NCBI RefSeq assembly: GCF_019695415.1
Contig: NZ_JAIFKJ010000101.1
Location: forward strand, 1-11,079
DNA from: Thiohalocapsa sp.
GTDB taxonomy: Bacteria > Pseudomonadota > Gammaproteobacteria > Chromatiales > Chromatiaceae
Direction of reading: 5' to 3'
DNA: 11,079 nucleotides
Shown: one piece after another, positions 1 through 6,689 of the stretch
Position numbering within the stretch: position 1 is the first letter of the stretch
Layout: each line of letters begins with the position of its first letter
Notes under the pieces: generated by a model
Seen by the model: only the letters and a program-made list of their open reading frames with translations
Told to the model about the DNA's origin: nothing
Databases searched by the model: none
Translations under genes and position numbers: made by a program

Positions 1-1001
1 TCGACCGCCAGGTCGTCGTGCCGCTGCCGGACGTGCGCGGCCGCGAGCAGATCCTGAAGGTGCACATGCGCAAGGTGCCGAGCGCCGACGATGTGGTGGC
101 CTCGGTCATCGCTCGCGGCACGCCCGGCTTCTCGGGCGCCGATTTGGCCAATCTGGTCAACGAGGCGGCGCTTTTTGCAGCCCGTGCCAATAAGCGCCTC
201 GTGGACATGGAGGACATGGAGAAGGCCAAGGACAAGATCATGATGGGCACCGAGCGGCGCTCCATGGTCATGTCTGACGACGAGAAGAAGCTCACCGCCT
301 ATCACGAGTCCGGTCACGCCATCGTCGGGCGGCTGGTGCCAGAGCACGACCCCGTGCATAAGGTGAGCATCATCCCGCGCGGGCGGGCCCTCGGCGTGAC
401 GCTCTTCTTGCCCGAGGACGACCGCTTCAGCTACAGCAAGCAGCGGCTCGAGAGCCAAATCTCGTCGCTGTTCGGCGGTCGTCTCGCCGAGGAGCTGATT
501 TTCGGGCCGGAGATGGTCACCACGGGTGCATCCAATGACATCCAGCGGGCGACGGAGCTCGCCCGGAACATGGTCACCAAGTGGGGCCTGTCGGATAAGC
601 TCGGGCCGCTCACCTACAGCGAGGACGAGCAAGAGGTCTTCCTCGGCCACTCCGTGACCCAGCACAAGAACGTGTCGGACGAGACCTCGCACCTGATCGA
701 CAAGGAGATCCGCAACTTCATCGACCGCAACTACGAGCGGGCGAAGAGTCTCCTTGAAGAGAACATGGACAAGCTTCACGCCATGGCGCAGGCGCTGATC
801 AAGTACGAGACCATCGACTCCGATCAGATCACGGACATCATGGAAGGCCGTGAGCCCCGGCCGCCGAAGCAGTGGACCGCCGACGACGCGGAACCGCCAA
901 GCGGGAGCGCTGATGCGCCAGCGCCCGCGACAGGCAGCAAGCCCGAAGCGGGCCCGCGGCCCTCGGGTGGACCAATCGGCGGTCCCGCGGGCGAGCATTG
1001 A
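1..1001 (+). CDS. ftsH: ATP-dependent zinc metalloprotease FtsH, 3' part (5' end outside window)
   Basis: FtsH is the inner-membrane AAA+ protease that extracts and degrades misfolded membrane proteins and short-lived cytoplasmic regulators. The reading frame is open from the first bases (codons from position 3), entering just after the second region of homology with DRQVVVPLPD. The AAA lid follows, with the GFSGADLANLVNEAA motif. The M41 peptidase domain carries the zinc motif HESGH at 303-317 and the third zinc ligand Asp at 537-539, inside TTGASNDIQRATE; the spacing matches E. coli H417/H421/D495. A Pro/Gly/Ala-rich, probably disordered tail of about 45 residues ends in PAGEH. The N-terminal membrane segments, Walker A and Walker B lie upstream of the window. 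The stop codon overlaps the folP TTG start, so the two are probably co-transcribed and coupled. Identification is very secure; only the true start is unseen. Confidence 0.97.
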   Translation, partial: DRQVVVPLPDVRGREQILKVHMRKVPSADDVVASVIARGTPGFSGADLANLVNEAALFAARANKRLVDMEDMEKAKDKIMMGTERRSMVMSDDEKKLTAYHESGHAIVGRLVPEHDPVHKVSIIPRGRALGVTLFLPEDDRFSYSKQRLESQISSLFGGRLAEELIFGPEMVTTGASNDIQRATELARNMVTKWGLSDKLGPLTYSEDEQEVFLGHSVTQHKNVSDETSHLIDKEIRNFIDRNYERAKSLLEENMDKLHAMAQALIKYETIDSDQITDIMEGREPRPPKQWTADDAEPPSGSADAPAPATGSKPEAGPRPSGGPIGGPAGEH

Positions 1002-1918
1002 GCGACAGCGGAGCGGCCGGCGCCACGTCGCCGGCCGCAGCAGGTGCCACAGGACCGATACTCCCCTGCGGCGATCACCGCCTCGACCTCAGCGCGCCCG
1101 TGGTGATGGGCGTGCTCAATGTCACCCCCGATTCCTTCTCGGACGGGGGTGATTTTTTTGGTGCCGATGCAGCACTGCGACGGGCGGAGCAAATGGTGGG
1201 CGAAGGCGCCGCCGTCGTCGACGTCGGCGGCGAGTCCACACGGCCCGGGGCGGCGGCCGTATCCGCCGCGGACGAGCTCCGGCGCGTGGTGCCCGTCATC
1301 GAGGCCCTGGCCCGCAGACTGCCAGTGCCCATTTCCGTGGATACGTCGAAGCCTGAGGTGATGCGGGCGGCGGCAGACGCCGGTGCAACCCTGATCAACG
1401 ACGTGCGCGCGTTGCGCGAGCCGGGCGCCTTGGCGGCGGCCGTCGCGTTAGGCCTGCCGGTGTGCCTGATGCACATGCAGGGGGAGCCCCGCACCATGCA
1501 GGAGGCGCCGAGCTATACCGATGTCGTGGCCGAGGTCGCGGCATTCCTCGAGGCGCGGGTCGCGGCCTGCCGCGCCGCCGGGCTGGCGGAAGAGCGTCTG
1601 ATCGTCGATCCGGGCTTTGGCTTCGGCAAGCGCTTGGCGCATAATCTCGCACTTTTGGCGCGGCTCCCTGAGCTGGCGCGGCTGGGTCCGCCGCTGCTCG
1701 TAGGCATCTCGCGCAAGTCGATGCTTGGCGTACTCACCGGGCGAGGGGTGGATGAGCGGCTTCCAGCGAGTCTCGCTGCCGCGGTGATTGCTGCCCATAG
1801 TGGTGCGCGCATCCTGCGGGTGCACGACGTCGCCGCCACCGTTGATGCGCTCAAGGTCGTCACGGCCGTTGCCGCAGCAGCAGAAGGCACGCCCGCCGTT
1901 CGAGGGGAACTCGGTTGA
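998..1918 (+). CDS. folP: Dihydropteroate synthase FolP
   Basis: Cytoplasmic DHPS condenses 6-hydroxymethyl-dihydropterin pyrophosphate with p-aminobenzoate in folate synthesis and is the sulfonamide target. The 306-residue TIM barrel shows the family motifs in order: MGVLNVTPDSFSDGG (residues 37-51), VVDVGGESTRPGA (73-85, usually DIGGESTRPGA), ISVDTSKPEVM (112-122), LINDVRAL (132-139), LMHMQGEPRTMQ (157-168), DPGFGFGK (204-211), GISRKSMLG (236-244) and the C-terminal RVHDV (274-278). The TTG at 998 overlaps the ftsH stop and has only a weak GC-rich Shine-Dalgarno. It is chosen because no ATG, GTG or TTG lies between it and the in-frame stop at 911, and the next candidates (about 1100-1106) would cut into the first barrel strand. 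About 30 residues precede the domain, so the exact start is less certain than the identity. A T7 run lies at 1153-1159. Confidence 0.95.
   Translation: MSDSGAAGATSPAAAGATGPILPCGDHRLDLSAPVVMGVLNVTPDSFSDGGDFFGADAALRRAEQMVGEGAAVVDVGGESTRPGAAAVSAADELRRVVPVIEALARRLPVPISVDTSKPEVMRAAADAGATLINDVRALREPGALAAAVALGLPVCLMHMQGEPRTMQEAPSYTDVVAEVAAFLEARVAACRAAGLAEERLIVDPGFGFGKRLAHNLALLARLPELARLGPPLLVGISRKSMLGVLTGRGVDERLPASLAAAVIAAHSGARILRVHDVAATVDALKVVTAVAAAAEGTPAVRGELG
1902..1907 (+). promoter_or_regulatory. Shine-Dalgarno for glmM
   Basis: GAGGGG lies inside the last codons of folP, 7 nt before the TTG at 1915. It supports the unusual TTG start of glmM, which overlaps the folP stop (TTGA), and implies translational coupling. 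Confidence 0.6.
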
Positions 1919-3255
1919 AGCGAAAATACTTCGGCACCGACGGCATCCGCGGTCGCGTCGGTGAGCCTACCATTAGCCCGGACTTTGTGGTGAAGCTTGG
2001 CTGGGCCGCGGGTCGGGTGCTCGGAGGGACCGCAGGCGGCACCGTGCTCATTGGCAAGGACACCCGCATCTCGGGCTACATGTTCGAGTCTGCTCTGGAA
2101 GCGGGGCTGGTGGCGGCGGGTATGGACATTCGGCTGCTCGGACCGATGCCCACGCCCGGCGTGGCCTATTTGACACGCACCTTCCGCGCCGCCGCGGGCA
2201 TCGTCATCACCGCATCGCACAATCCGTATGACGACAACGGCATCAAGTTCTTCTCCGGCGACGGGGACAAGCTGGCCGACGACATCGAGCTGGCCATCGA
2301 GGCCGAGATCGACCGCCCCCTTGTCACGGTGCGCACTGCCGAGCTCGGCAAGGTCAAGCGCGTGGACGATGCGGCCGGGCGCTACATCGAGTTCTGCAAG
2401 GGCAGCTTCCCGCAAGCGCTTTCGCTGAAAGGGCTCAAGATCGTCATCGATTGCGCCCACGGTGCGACCTATAACATCGCGCCCTATGTCTTCGAAGAGC
2501 TGGGCGCCGAGGTGGTGACCATCGGCGCCGCGCCGGACGGGCTCAACATCAATCGCGATGTGGGCTCTACCAAGCCGGAAGCCCTGGCGAAGCGGGTGCT
2601 GGAAGAGCAGGCGGATCTCGGCATCGCCTTCGATGGCGACGGTGATCGGCTGATGATGGTCGACGCCGCGGGGACCGTCGTGGACGGAGACGCGCTCATC
2701 TACATCATCGCCAGCTCCCGGCACGGTGCAGGCTGTCTCACCGGGCCGGTCGTCGGTACGTTGATGAGCAACCTGGGGCTGGAGCTGGCGCTGCGCCGCC
2801 TTGACGTGACCTTCGAGCGCACCAAGGTGGGCGATCGCTACATCATGGAGCACCTCAAGCTCACCGGCGGGGTGCTCGGCGGTGAGCCGTCCGGGCACAT
2901 CATCTGCCGTGATCGGACCTCCACCGGCGATGGCATCATTGCGGCCCTGCAGGTGCTGGCGGCGTTGGCAGAGCAGGGGCAGACGTTGGCGGCGGCGGCC
3001 GCCGCTGTGGAGCACTACCCGCAGGTGCTGGTCAACGTTCGGCTGGAGCGGCGCATGGACCCCACCACGCTGCCGCAGGTGCGCACCGCCATCGAGGCTG
3101 CGGAGGCCGAGCTCGCCGGGCAGGGCCGGGTGCTGTTGCGTCCCTCGGGCACCGAGCCAGTGGTCCGCGTAATGGTGGAGGGCATGGAGCCGGAGCTGGT
3201 GCAGAGGCTCGCCGAGCAACTGGCGGAGACGGTGCGCGCCGAGATCGGCGCCTGA
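1915..3255 (+). CDS. glmM: Phosphoglucosamine mutase GlmM
   Basis: GlmM interconverts glucosamine-6-phosphate and glucosamine-1-phosphate, the step before UDP-GlcNAc for peptidoglycan and LPS. The 446 residues match the usual length (about 445). Motifs: N-terminal FGTDGIRG (6-13); active-site loop TASHNPYDDNG (99-109), whose Ser101 is the phosphorylated residue in this family; metal loop DGDGDR (240-245); sugar-binding loop GEPSGH (323-328); phosphate-binding RPSGTEP (409-415). All four domains of the alpha-D-phosphohexomutase fold are intact. The start is TTG at 1915, overlapping the folP stop, with GAGGGG 7 nt upstream; it gives the family-typical opening MKRKYFGTDG. The gene closes the ftsH-folP-glmM block found in many proteobacteria. 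The secG gene that often follows is absent; a transporter comes next. Confidence 0.97.
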   Translation: MKRKYFGTDGIRGRVGEPTISPDFVVKLGWAAGRVLGGTAGGTVLIGKDTRISGYMFESALEAGLVAAGMDIRLLGPMPTPGVAYLTRTFRAAAGIVITASHNPYDDNGIKFFSGDGDKLADDIELAIEAEIDRPLVTVRTAELGKVKRVDDAAGRYIEFCKGSFPQALSLKGLKIVIDCAHGATYNIAPYVFEELGAEVVTIGAAPDGLNINRDVGSTKPEALAKRVLEEQADLGIAFDGDGDRLMMVDAAGTVVDGDALIYIIASSRHGAGCLTGPVVGTLMSNLGLELALRRLDVTFERTKVGDRYIMEHLKLTGGVLGGEPSGHIICRDRTSTGDGIIAALQVLAALAEQGQTLAAAAAAVEHYPQVLVNVRLERRMDPTTLPQVRTAIEAAEAELAGQGRVLLRPSGTEPVVRVMVEGMEPELVQRLAEQLAETVRAEIGA

Positions 3256-3346
3256 GCCTGTCGGCGGGCGCCCCGGCGGTGGCCTTCGCCCCATCCGGTC
3301 CTCCGCCCTGGCGTGCCCGTCGGGCGTCTGCAGGAGAATCCCCAAC

Positions 3347-3351
3347 AGGAG
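3347..3351 (+). promoter_or_regulatory. Shine-Dalgarno deciding the transporter start
   Basis: AGGAG lies 9 nt before the ATG at 3361. It favours this start over the in-frame GTG at 3313, whose extra 16 residues are hydrophilic and look like translated leader. The 105 bases between glmM and this start (3256-3360) hold only short GC palindromes (GGGCGCCC at 3266-3273, GCCC-GTC-GGGC at 3315-3325). I see no convincing promoter or terminator there. Confidence 0.65.
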
Positions 3352-3360
3352 CAGCATTCC

Positions 3361-4731
3361 ATGTCATCGACGACCTCCATCCATGGCATGTGGTCCTCGC
3401 GGCTGGCGTTCATTCTCGCCGCCACAGGCTCCGCCGTGGGTCTCGGCAATGTCTGGCGTTTTCCCTATACCGCCGGCGAGTACGGCGGCGGTGCTTTCGT
3501 GCTGGTCTACCTGGCCTGCGTCGCGGCAATCGGTCTGCCCATCATGATGGCGGAGGTCATGATTGGGCGCCGCGGTCGTCAGAGCCCCATCAACACCATG
3601 CGTGCGCTGGCCCGGGACGAGGGCGTGAGCCCCCTGTGGCAGCTGCTGGGCTGGATGGGGATTCTCGCGGGCTTTCTGATTCTTTCCTTCTACAGTGTCA
3701 TCGCCGGCTGGACACTCGCTTATGTGGTCCGCGCGGGGGCGGGCACCTTCAGCGGTGCCGATGCGGCTGCTGCGGAGGCTCTGTTCAGTGCGCTGGTGGC
3801 GGACCCGGAGCGCTTGCTTGCCTGGCACACCATCTTCATGGTCATGACCGTGCTCGTGGTGGCACGGGGCGTTGCGAGCGGCCTGGAGCGGGCCGTACGC
3901 TGGCTCATGCCGGCGCTGTTTGTGCTGCTGGCGTTGATGGTGTTCTACGCGGCCCAGGCGGGTGACTTCGCCGCCGGCCTCGAGTACATGTTCTATCCGG
4001 ATTTCGCCGAGCTTGGTGCCCATCCGGGAGAGGCTGTCCTCAGTGCCATGGGCCAGGCGTTTTTCTCGTTGAGCCTAGGCATGGGTGCCATCATGATCTA
4101 CGGCTCCTATCTCAACAGCCGCGCCTCCATCGGCCAGAACGCCATCATCATCGCCGGTATGGATACCCTGGTGGCGCTGCTGGCCGGCATGGCCATCTTC
4201 CCGATCGTACTGGCCAACGGACTGGAGCCGGGCAGCGGGCCGGGGCTCATTTTCCAGACCCTCCCCATCGCCTTTGGCCAGATGCCCGGCGGGGCCCTGT
4301 TCGGCACCGTGTTCTTCGTGCTGCTGGTGTTCGCCGCCTGGACCTCGGCCATTTCCCTGTTGGAGCCCATGGTGGCCTGGCTGGTGGAGAACCGCGGCTT
4401 CAGCCGGCCCCGCGCGGCGGCCCTGGGTGGTGTTGTGGTCTGGCTGCTTGGTATCGCTTGCCTGCTGTCGCTGAACGTCTGGTCCGACATCACGGTCTTC
4501 GGCAAGGGCTTTCTGGACCTGTTCGACTATGTCACGGCCAATGTGCTGCTGCCCCTGGGCGGTGTGTTCATCGCCATCTTCGCCGGCTGGATCATGCGCC
4601 GCGCCTCGAGCGAGGACGAGCTTGGCCTGCGCGGGAGCTCCCTGGCCTTTCGGGCCTGGTGGGTCCTGGTGCGCTTCGTGGCGCCGGCTTGCGTCGTGCT
4701 GGTCTTTCTCCACGCTATCGGGCTGATCTGA
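3361..4731 (+). CDS. Sodium-dependent transporter, NSS/SNF family (LeuT fold)
   Basis: A 456-residue polytopic inner-membrane protein, expected to import an amino acid or related amine with Na+. The family hallmark GLGNVWRFPY is at residues 27-36, in the unwound first membrane helix that holds sodium and substrate in LeuT. A TM7-like segment (FFSLSLGMGAIMIYGSY, 234-250) and a TM8-like segment with the Thr-Ser pair T328/S329 of the second sodium site (AAWTSAISLLEPM, 325-337) also match. I estimate 11-12 hydrophobic segments; the length fits bacterial NSS proteins. The C-terminal tail (about 413-430) is charged before a last membrane segment. Its stop is 1 nt before the ratA GTG, so they are probably co-transcribed. 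The substrate cannot be read from sequence; Leu, Trp, Tyr and other small zwitterions are all known in the family. No partner gene nearby suggests one. Confidence 0.93.
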   Translation: MSSTTSIHGMWSSRLAFILAATGSAVGLGNVWRFPYTAGEYGGGAFVLVYLACVAAIGLPIMMAEVMIGRRGRQSPINTMRALARDEGVSPLWQLLGWMGILAGFLILSFYSVIAGWTLAYVVRAGAGTFSGADAAAAEALFSALVADPERLLAWHTIFMVMTVLVVARGVASGLERAVRWLMPALFVLLALMVFYAAQAGDFAAGLEYMFYPDFAELGAHPGEAVLSAMGQAFFSLSLGMGAIMIYGSYLNSRASIGQNAIIIAGMDTLVALLAGMAIFPIVLANGLEPGSGPGLIFQTLPIAFGQMPGGALFGTVFFVLLVFAAWTSAISLLEPMVAWLVENRGFSRPRAAALGGVVVWLLGIACLLSLNVWSDITVFGKGFLDLFDYVTANVLLPLGGVFIAIFAGWIMRRASSEDELGLRGSSLAFRAWWVLVRFVAPACVVLVFLHAIGLI

Positions 4732-4732
4732 C

Positions 4733-5167
4733 GTGCCGGTCATCAAGAAAAGCGCGCTCGTGCGGCATTCAGCGGATGAGATGTTCCGCCTCGTGGCCGA
4801 TGTGGAGGGCTATCCGAATTTCCTGCCGTGGTGTCAGTCCGCCAAGCTCCTGTCGGCGACTGACGATGAGATCTGCGGCCGCATTGAGGTGGCGCGCATG
4901 GGCGTGCGGCAGACCTTCTCGACTTGCAACCGCATCGAGCCGCCGGAGCGCATGTACATCGACCTCATGGATGGCCCATTCCGCAAGCTGACAGGGCTCT
5001 GGACCTTCAAGGCACTGCGGGAGGATGCCTGCAAAGTGGAGTTGGAGCTCGATTTCGAGTTTTCCGGCCGACTCATCGATAAGGCGTTCGGCGGGGTCTT
5101 CGGCACCATTGCCAATTCGCTGGTGGACGCCTTCTGCAAACGCGCCGACGAGGTATACGGTGACTGA
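4733..5167 (+). CDS. ratA: RatA / COQ10-like START-domain protein
   Basis: A 144-residue cytoplasmic protein of the polyketide-cyclase/START superfamily. Diagnostic stretches are VADVEGYPNFLPWC (21-34), the central FSTCN and MDGPFRKLTG region, and the C-terminal helix motif FSGRLIDKAFGGVFGTIANS followed by LVDAFCKRADEVYG. Bacterial members are named RatA after an E. coli report that it blocks 70S ribosome assembly as a toxin. The mitochondrial homologue COQ10 binds ubiquinone, so a lipid/quinone role is an equally reasonable reading. The GTG start at 4733 lies 1 nt after the transporter stop, and the 3' end overlaps rnfH by 8 nt, consistent with coupled translation. No good Shine-Dalgarno is visible. 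The ratA-rnfH pair next to bamE is a standard gammaproteobacterial arrangement; smpB, often divergent from ratA, is not here. Confidence 0.92.
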   Translation: MPVIKKSALVRHSADEMFRLVADVEGYPNFLPWCQSAKLLSATDDEICGRIEVARMGVRQTFSTCNRIEPPERMYIDLMDGPFRKLTGLWTFKALREDACKVELELDFEFSGRLIDKAFGGVFGTIANSLVDAFCKRADEVYGD

Positions 5168-5486
5168 CGAGCAGATTCGGGTGGAAGTGGCCTATGCCCG
5201 CGAGGCAGCGCAGGCCCTGCTGCCGGTACAGGGGCCGACGGGGCTCACCATAGCCGACGCCATCGAGCGATCCGGCATCATGCAGCGGTTTCCGGAGATC
5301 GATCTAGACGTTAACAAGGTGGGCGTCTTCGGCAAGGTCGCAAAGCTGGACACGCCGCTCGCCGACGGCGACCGGGTGGAGATCTACCCGCCGCTCATTG
5401 CCGACCCGAAGCAGGCGCGCAAGGCGCGCGCAGCGGACACTGGGACGAAACAGGGTGCGGCCAAGCGCGACGGGACAGAGGCCTAA
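5160..5486 (+). CDS. rnfH: RnfH family ubiquitin-like protein (RatB)
   Basis: A 108-residue beta-grasp protein of the RnfH/YfjF family (E. coli RnfH is about 96 residues). Recognisable parts are the first strand with VEVAYA, the SGI...PEIDL segment, NKVGVFGK and the highly conserved GDRVEIYPPLIADPKQ with a basic tail. The frame is open upstream, but the GTG at 5160 (GTGACTGA, overlapping the ratA stop by 8 nt) is chosen because the family starts just before this first strand and the upstream part is a shadow of ratA. Despite the name, there is no evidence here for an Rnf electron-transport complex. In E. coli this gene is the proposed antitoxin-position partner of ratA; its real function is unsettled. 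The C-terminal tail after PLIADP is longer and more charged than usual. Confidence 0.9.
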   Translation: MTDEQIRVEVAYAREAAQALLPVQGPTGLTIADAIERSGIMQRFPEIDLDVNKVGVFGKVAKLDTPLADGDRVEIYPPLIADPKQARKARAADTGTKQGAAKRDGTEA

Positions 5487-5497
5487 CCCCCGTCAAT

Positions 5498-5515
5498 GCC
5501 CCCGCCGCGGTGGGC
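5498..5515. terminator. Possible weak bidirectional terminator between rnfH and bamE
   Basis: The 31 bases between the two convergent stops contain an imperfect GC hairpin: GCCC pairs with GGGC, with two further inner C-G pairs after a bulged T. There is no T-run on either side, so this is at best a weak stem between convergent genes. Confidence 0.25.
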
Positions 5516-5517
5516 GC

Positions 5518-6009
5518 TTAGTCTTTCGGCTCTAGGCCCACTGCATCCAGCGTGCGCCCGATGATGCCGCGGTTCTCGTTCCAATCGGGCACCTTCACGA
5601 CCACCTCCGGGTTGTCCTCACCCGGGATGCCCTGGTCGGGGTCTGGCGGCACGAAGCCTTGAATGCGTACCAGGGCATCGTCCTCGAAGAAGAGCGTCAG
5701 CGGCTTCTTTTCCATGGGCGCATTGCCCCGCTGCATGGTGTAGGTGTAGTCCCACCGATTGGTGTGAAACATGTCGGTCAGCAGGGGGGTGCCCAGCAGG
5801 TAGCGCACCTGCGCCTTCGTCATGCCCATCTGCAGCTCGTCCAACATGTCCTTGGTGACGATGTTGCCCTGCTGTACCGGCATCTTGTAGACGAAGGGCA
5901 GGTTCGAGAGGACCGAGTCGTCGTGGTACTCGTCGGCCTTCTTGTTGCGTGCACATCCAATTTGTGCGGCAATAGTCAGAATGACGAGGAGAATGACAAT
6001 CTTTCGCAT
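5518..6009 (-). CDS. bamE: Outer membrane protein assembly factor BamE (SmpA/OmlA lipoprotein)
   Basis: BamE is the small lipoprotein subunit of the BAM complex that inserts beta-barrels into the outer membrane. The 163-residue product begins with a lipoprotein signal, basic then hydrophobic (RKIVILLVILTIAAQ), ending IGC at Cys19, the predicted lipidated residue. The -3 position is Gln rather than Leu/Val, so the lipobox is imperfect. The mature domain has NLPFVYKMPVQQGN (36-49), GMTKAQVRYLLGTPL (62-76) and FHTNRWDYTY (81-90), all BamE hallmarks. The start is ATG at 6007-6009; upstream in-frame codons encode an Arg-rich non-signal sequence and are rejected. The Shine-Dalgarno is poor. After the core domain (about residue 118) there is a roughly 45-residue acidic/Pro-rich extension absent from the 113-residue E. 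coli protein. The gene diverges from fur and converges on rnfH, a common gammaproteobacterial layout. Confidence 0.93.
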   Translation of the reverse strand: MRKIVILLVILTIAAQIGCARNKKADEYHDDSVLSNLPFVYKMPVQQGNIVTKDMLDELQMGMTKAQVRYLLGTPLLTDMFHTNRWDYTYTMQRGNAPMEKKPLTLFFEDDALVRIQGFVPPDPDQGIPGEDNPEVVVKVPDWNENRGIIGRTLDAVGLEPKD

Positions 6010-6140
6010 CGGGTCAGTTGATTCTGTGGCGGCTGTCCGCGCTTCGCCGTGGCAGCGCAGCAGATCGGCGCCGCGTGGTTGGCGTGCCCGGCTGCAGCTG
6101 CTGCGCCGGGCGTTGTTCCCAACAGCGGGTCGGTGGCGCA

Positions 6141-6167
6141 AGTCTAACCCAGCCGGCGCGCTTTCAG
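6141..6167 (-). promoter_or_regulatory. Candidate bamE promoter (weak)
   Basis: Read on the minus strand, CTGAAA, a 15-nt spacer and TAGACT make a poor sigma70-like pair, about 130 nt before the bamE ATG. The same TAGACT hexamer occurs in the better candidate upstream of the phosphorylase gene. The spacer is short and the -35 poor, so this is tentative. The rest of the 227-base bamE/fur interval shows no clear Fur box or fur promoter. Confidence 0.2.
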
Positions 6168-6177
6168 CATTCGCCGC

Positions 6178-6194
6178 CGGCCGCGAAACGGCCG
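6178..6194. other. Perfect hairpin in the fur leader
   Basis: CGGCCG, a CGAAA loop and CGGCCG form a perfect 6-bp stem 42 nt before the fur start. Each arm is itself palindromic. No T-run follows, so it is not a terminator; it could be a leader structure or a binding site. Confidence 0.4.
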
Positions 6195-6236
6195 TCCGGT
6201 GAGGGCGGTTCGGCCTACGGGGGGCATGAGGCGATG

Positions 6237-6653
6237 ATGGAGAACCAACAGATCAAGCAGGCCGGGCTCAAGGTCACACTGCCCCGGGTCAAGATCCTCA
6301 ATGTGCTGGAGACGAGCGAGCTGCGGCATTTGAGTGCTGAGGATGTCTACAAGGAGCTCCTCGCCGCCGGCGAGGAAATCGGTCTTGCCACCATCTACCG
6401 GGTGTTGACCCAATTCGAAGGGGCCGGGCTCGTTTGCCGCCACCACTTCGAGGGTGGACAGTCGGTGTTCGAGCTCAATCGTGGTGCCCATCATGACCAC
6501 CTGGTATGCGTCAAGTGCGGCAAGGTGGTGGAGTTCGTCTCGGAGATTATCGAGGAGCGCCAGCGTGCTATCGCCGCTGAGCATGGCTTCGAGATCGAGG
6601 ACCATTCGCTGATCATCTACGGCGTGTGCAAGCAGTGCCGGGAGGCGACCTGA
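6237..6653 (+). CDS. fur: Ferric uptake regulator Fur
   Basis: Fur is the Fe2+-responsive dimeric repressor of iron uptake. The 138 residues open with MENQQIKQAGLKVTLPRVKI, the canonical Fur N-terminus, followed by the winged helix with recognition segment GLATIYRVLTQF (49-60). Metal ligands are complete by alignment to the family: His31 and Glu79, the HHDH cluster at 85-88, structural zinc Cys91/Cys94 (CVKC), Glu107, His123 and a second CKQC at 131-134. The start is placed at ATG 6237; the adjacent ATG at 6234 would add one Met. GAGG at 6228-6231 is 5 nt before 6237. Everything upstream in the open frame is GC-rich leader lacking Fur homology. Fur often autoregulates, but I could not find a GATAAT-type box before the gene. 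It diverges from bamE, and a transpeptidase and permeases follow on the same strand. Confidence 0.97.
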   Translation: MENQQIKQAGLKVTLPRVKILNVLETSELRHLSAEDVYKELLAAGEEIGLATIYRVLTQFEGAGLVCRHHFEGGQSVFELNRGAHHDHLVCVKCGKVVEFVSEIIEERQRAIAAEHGFEIEDHSLIIYGVCKQCREAT

Positions 6654-6689
6654 CCCTAGGCAAGCTGCGCCTCTACGGTGCGCCGCACC

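Noticed and set aside
1513..3357. 614-codon open frame on the minus strand opposite folP and glmM
   Set aside because: It lies entirely antisense to two genes with complete family motifs; its translation is rich in His, Arg and Gly with no recognisable domain, as expected for a shadow in GC-rich DNA.
3364..4746. Long minus-strand frames opposite the sodium symporter
   Set aside because: The plus strand encodes a full NSS transporter; the opposite frames are Gln/His/Gly-rich shadows.
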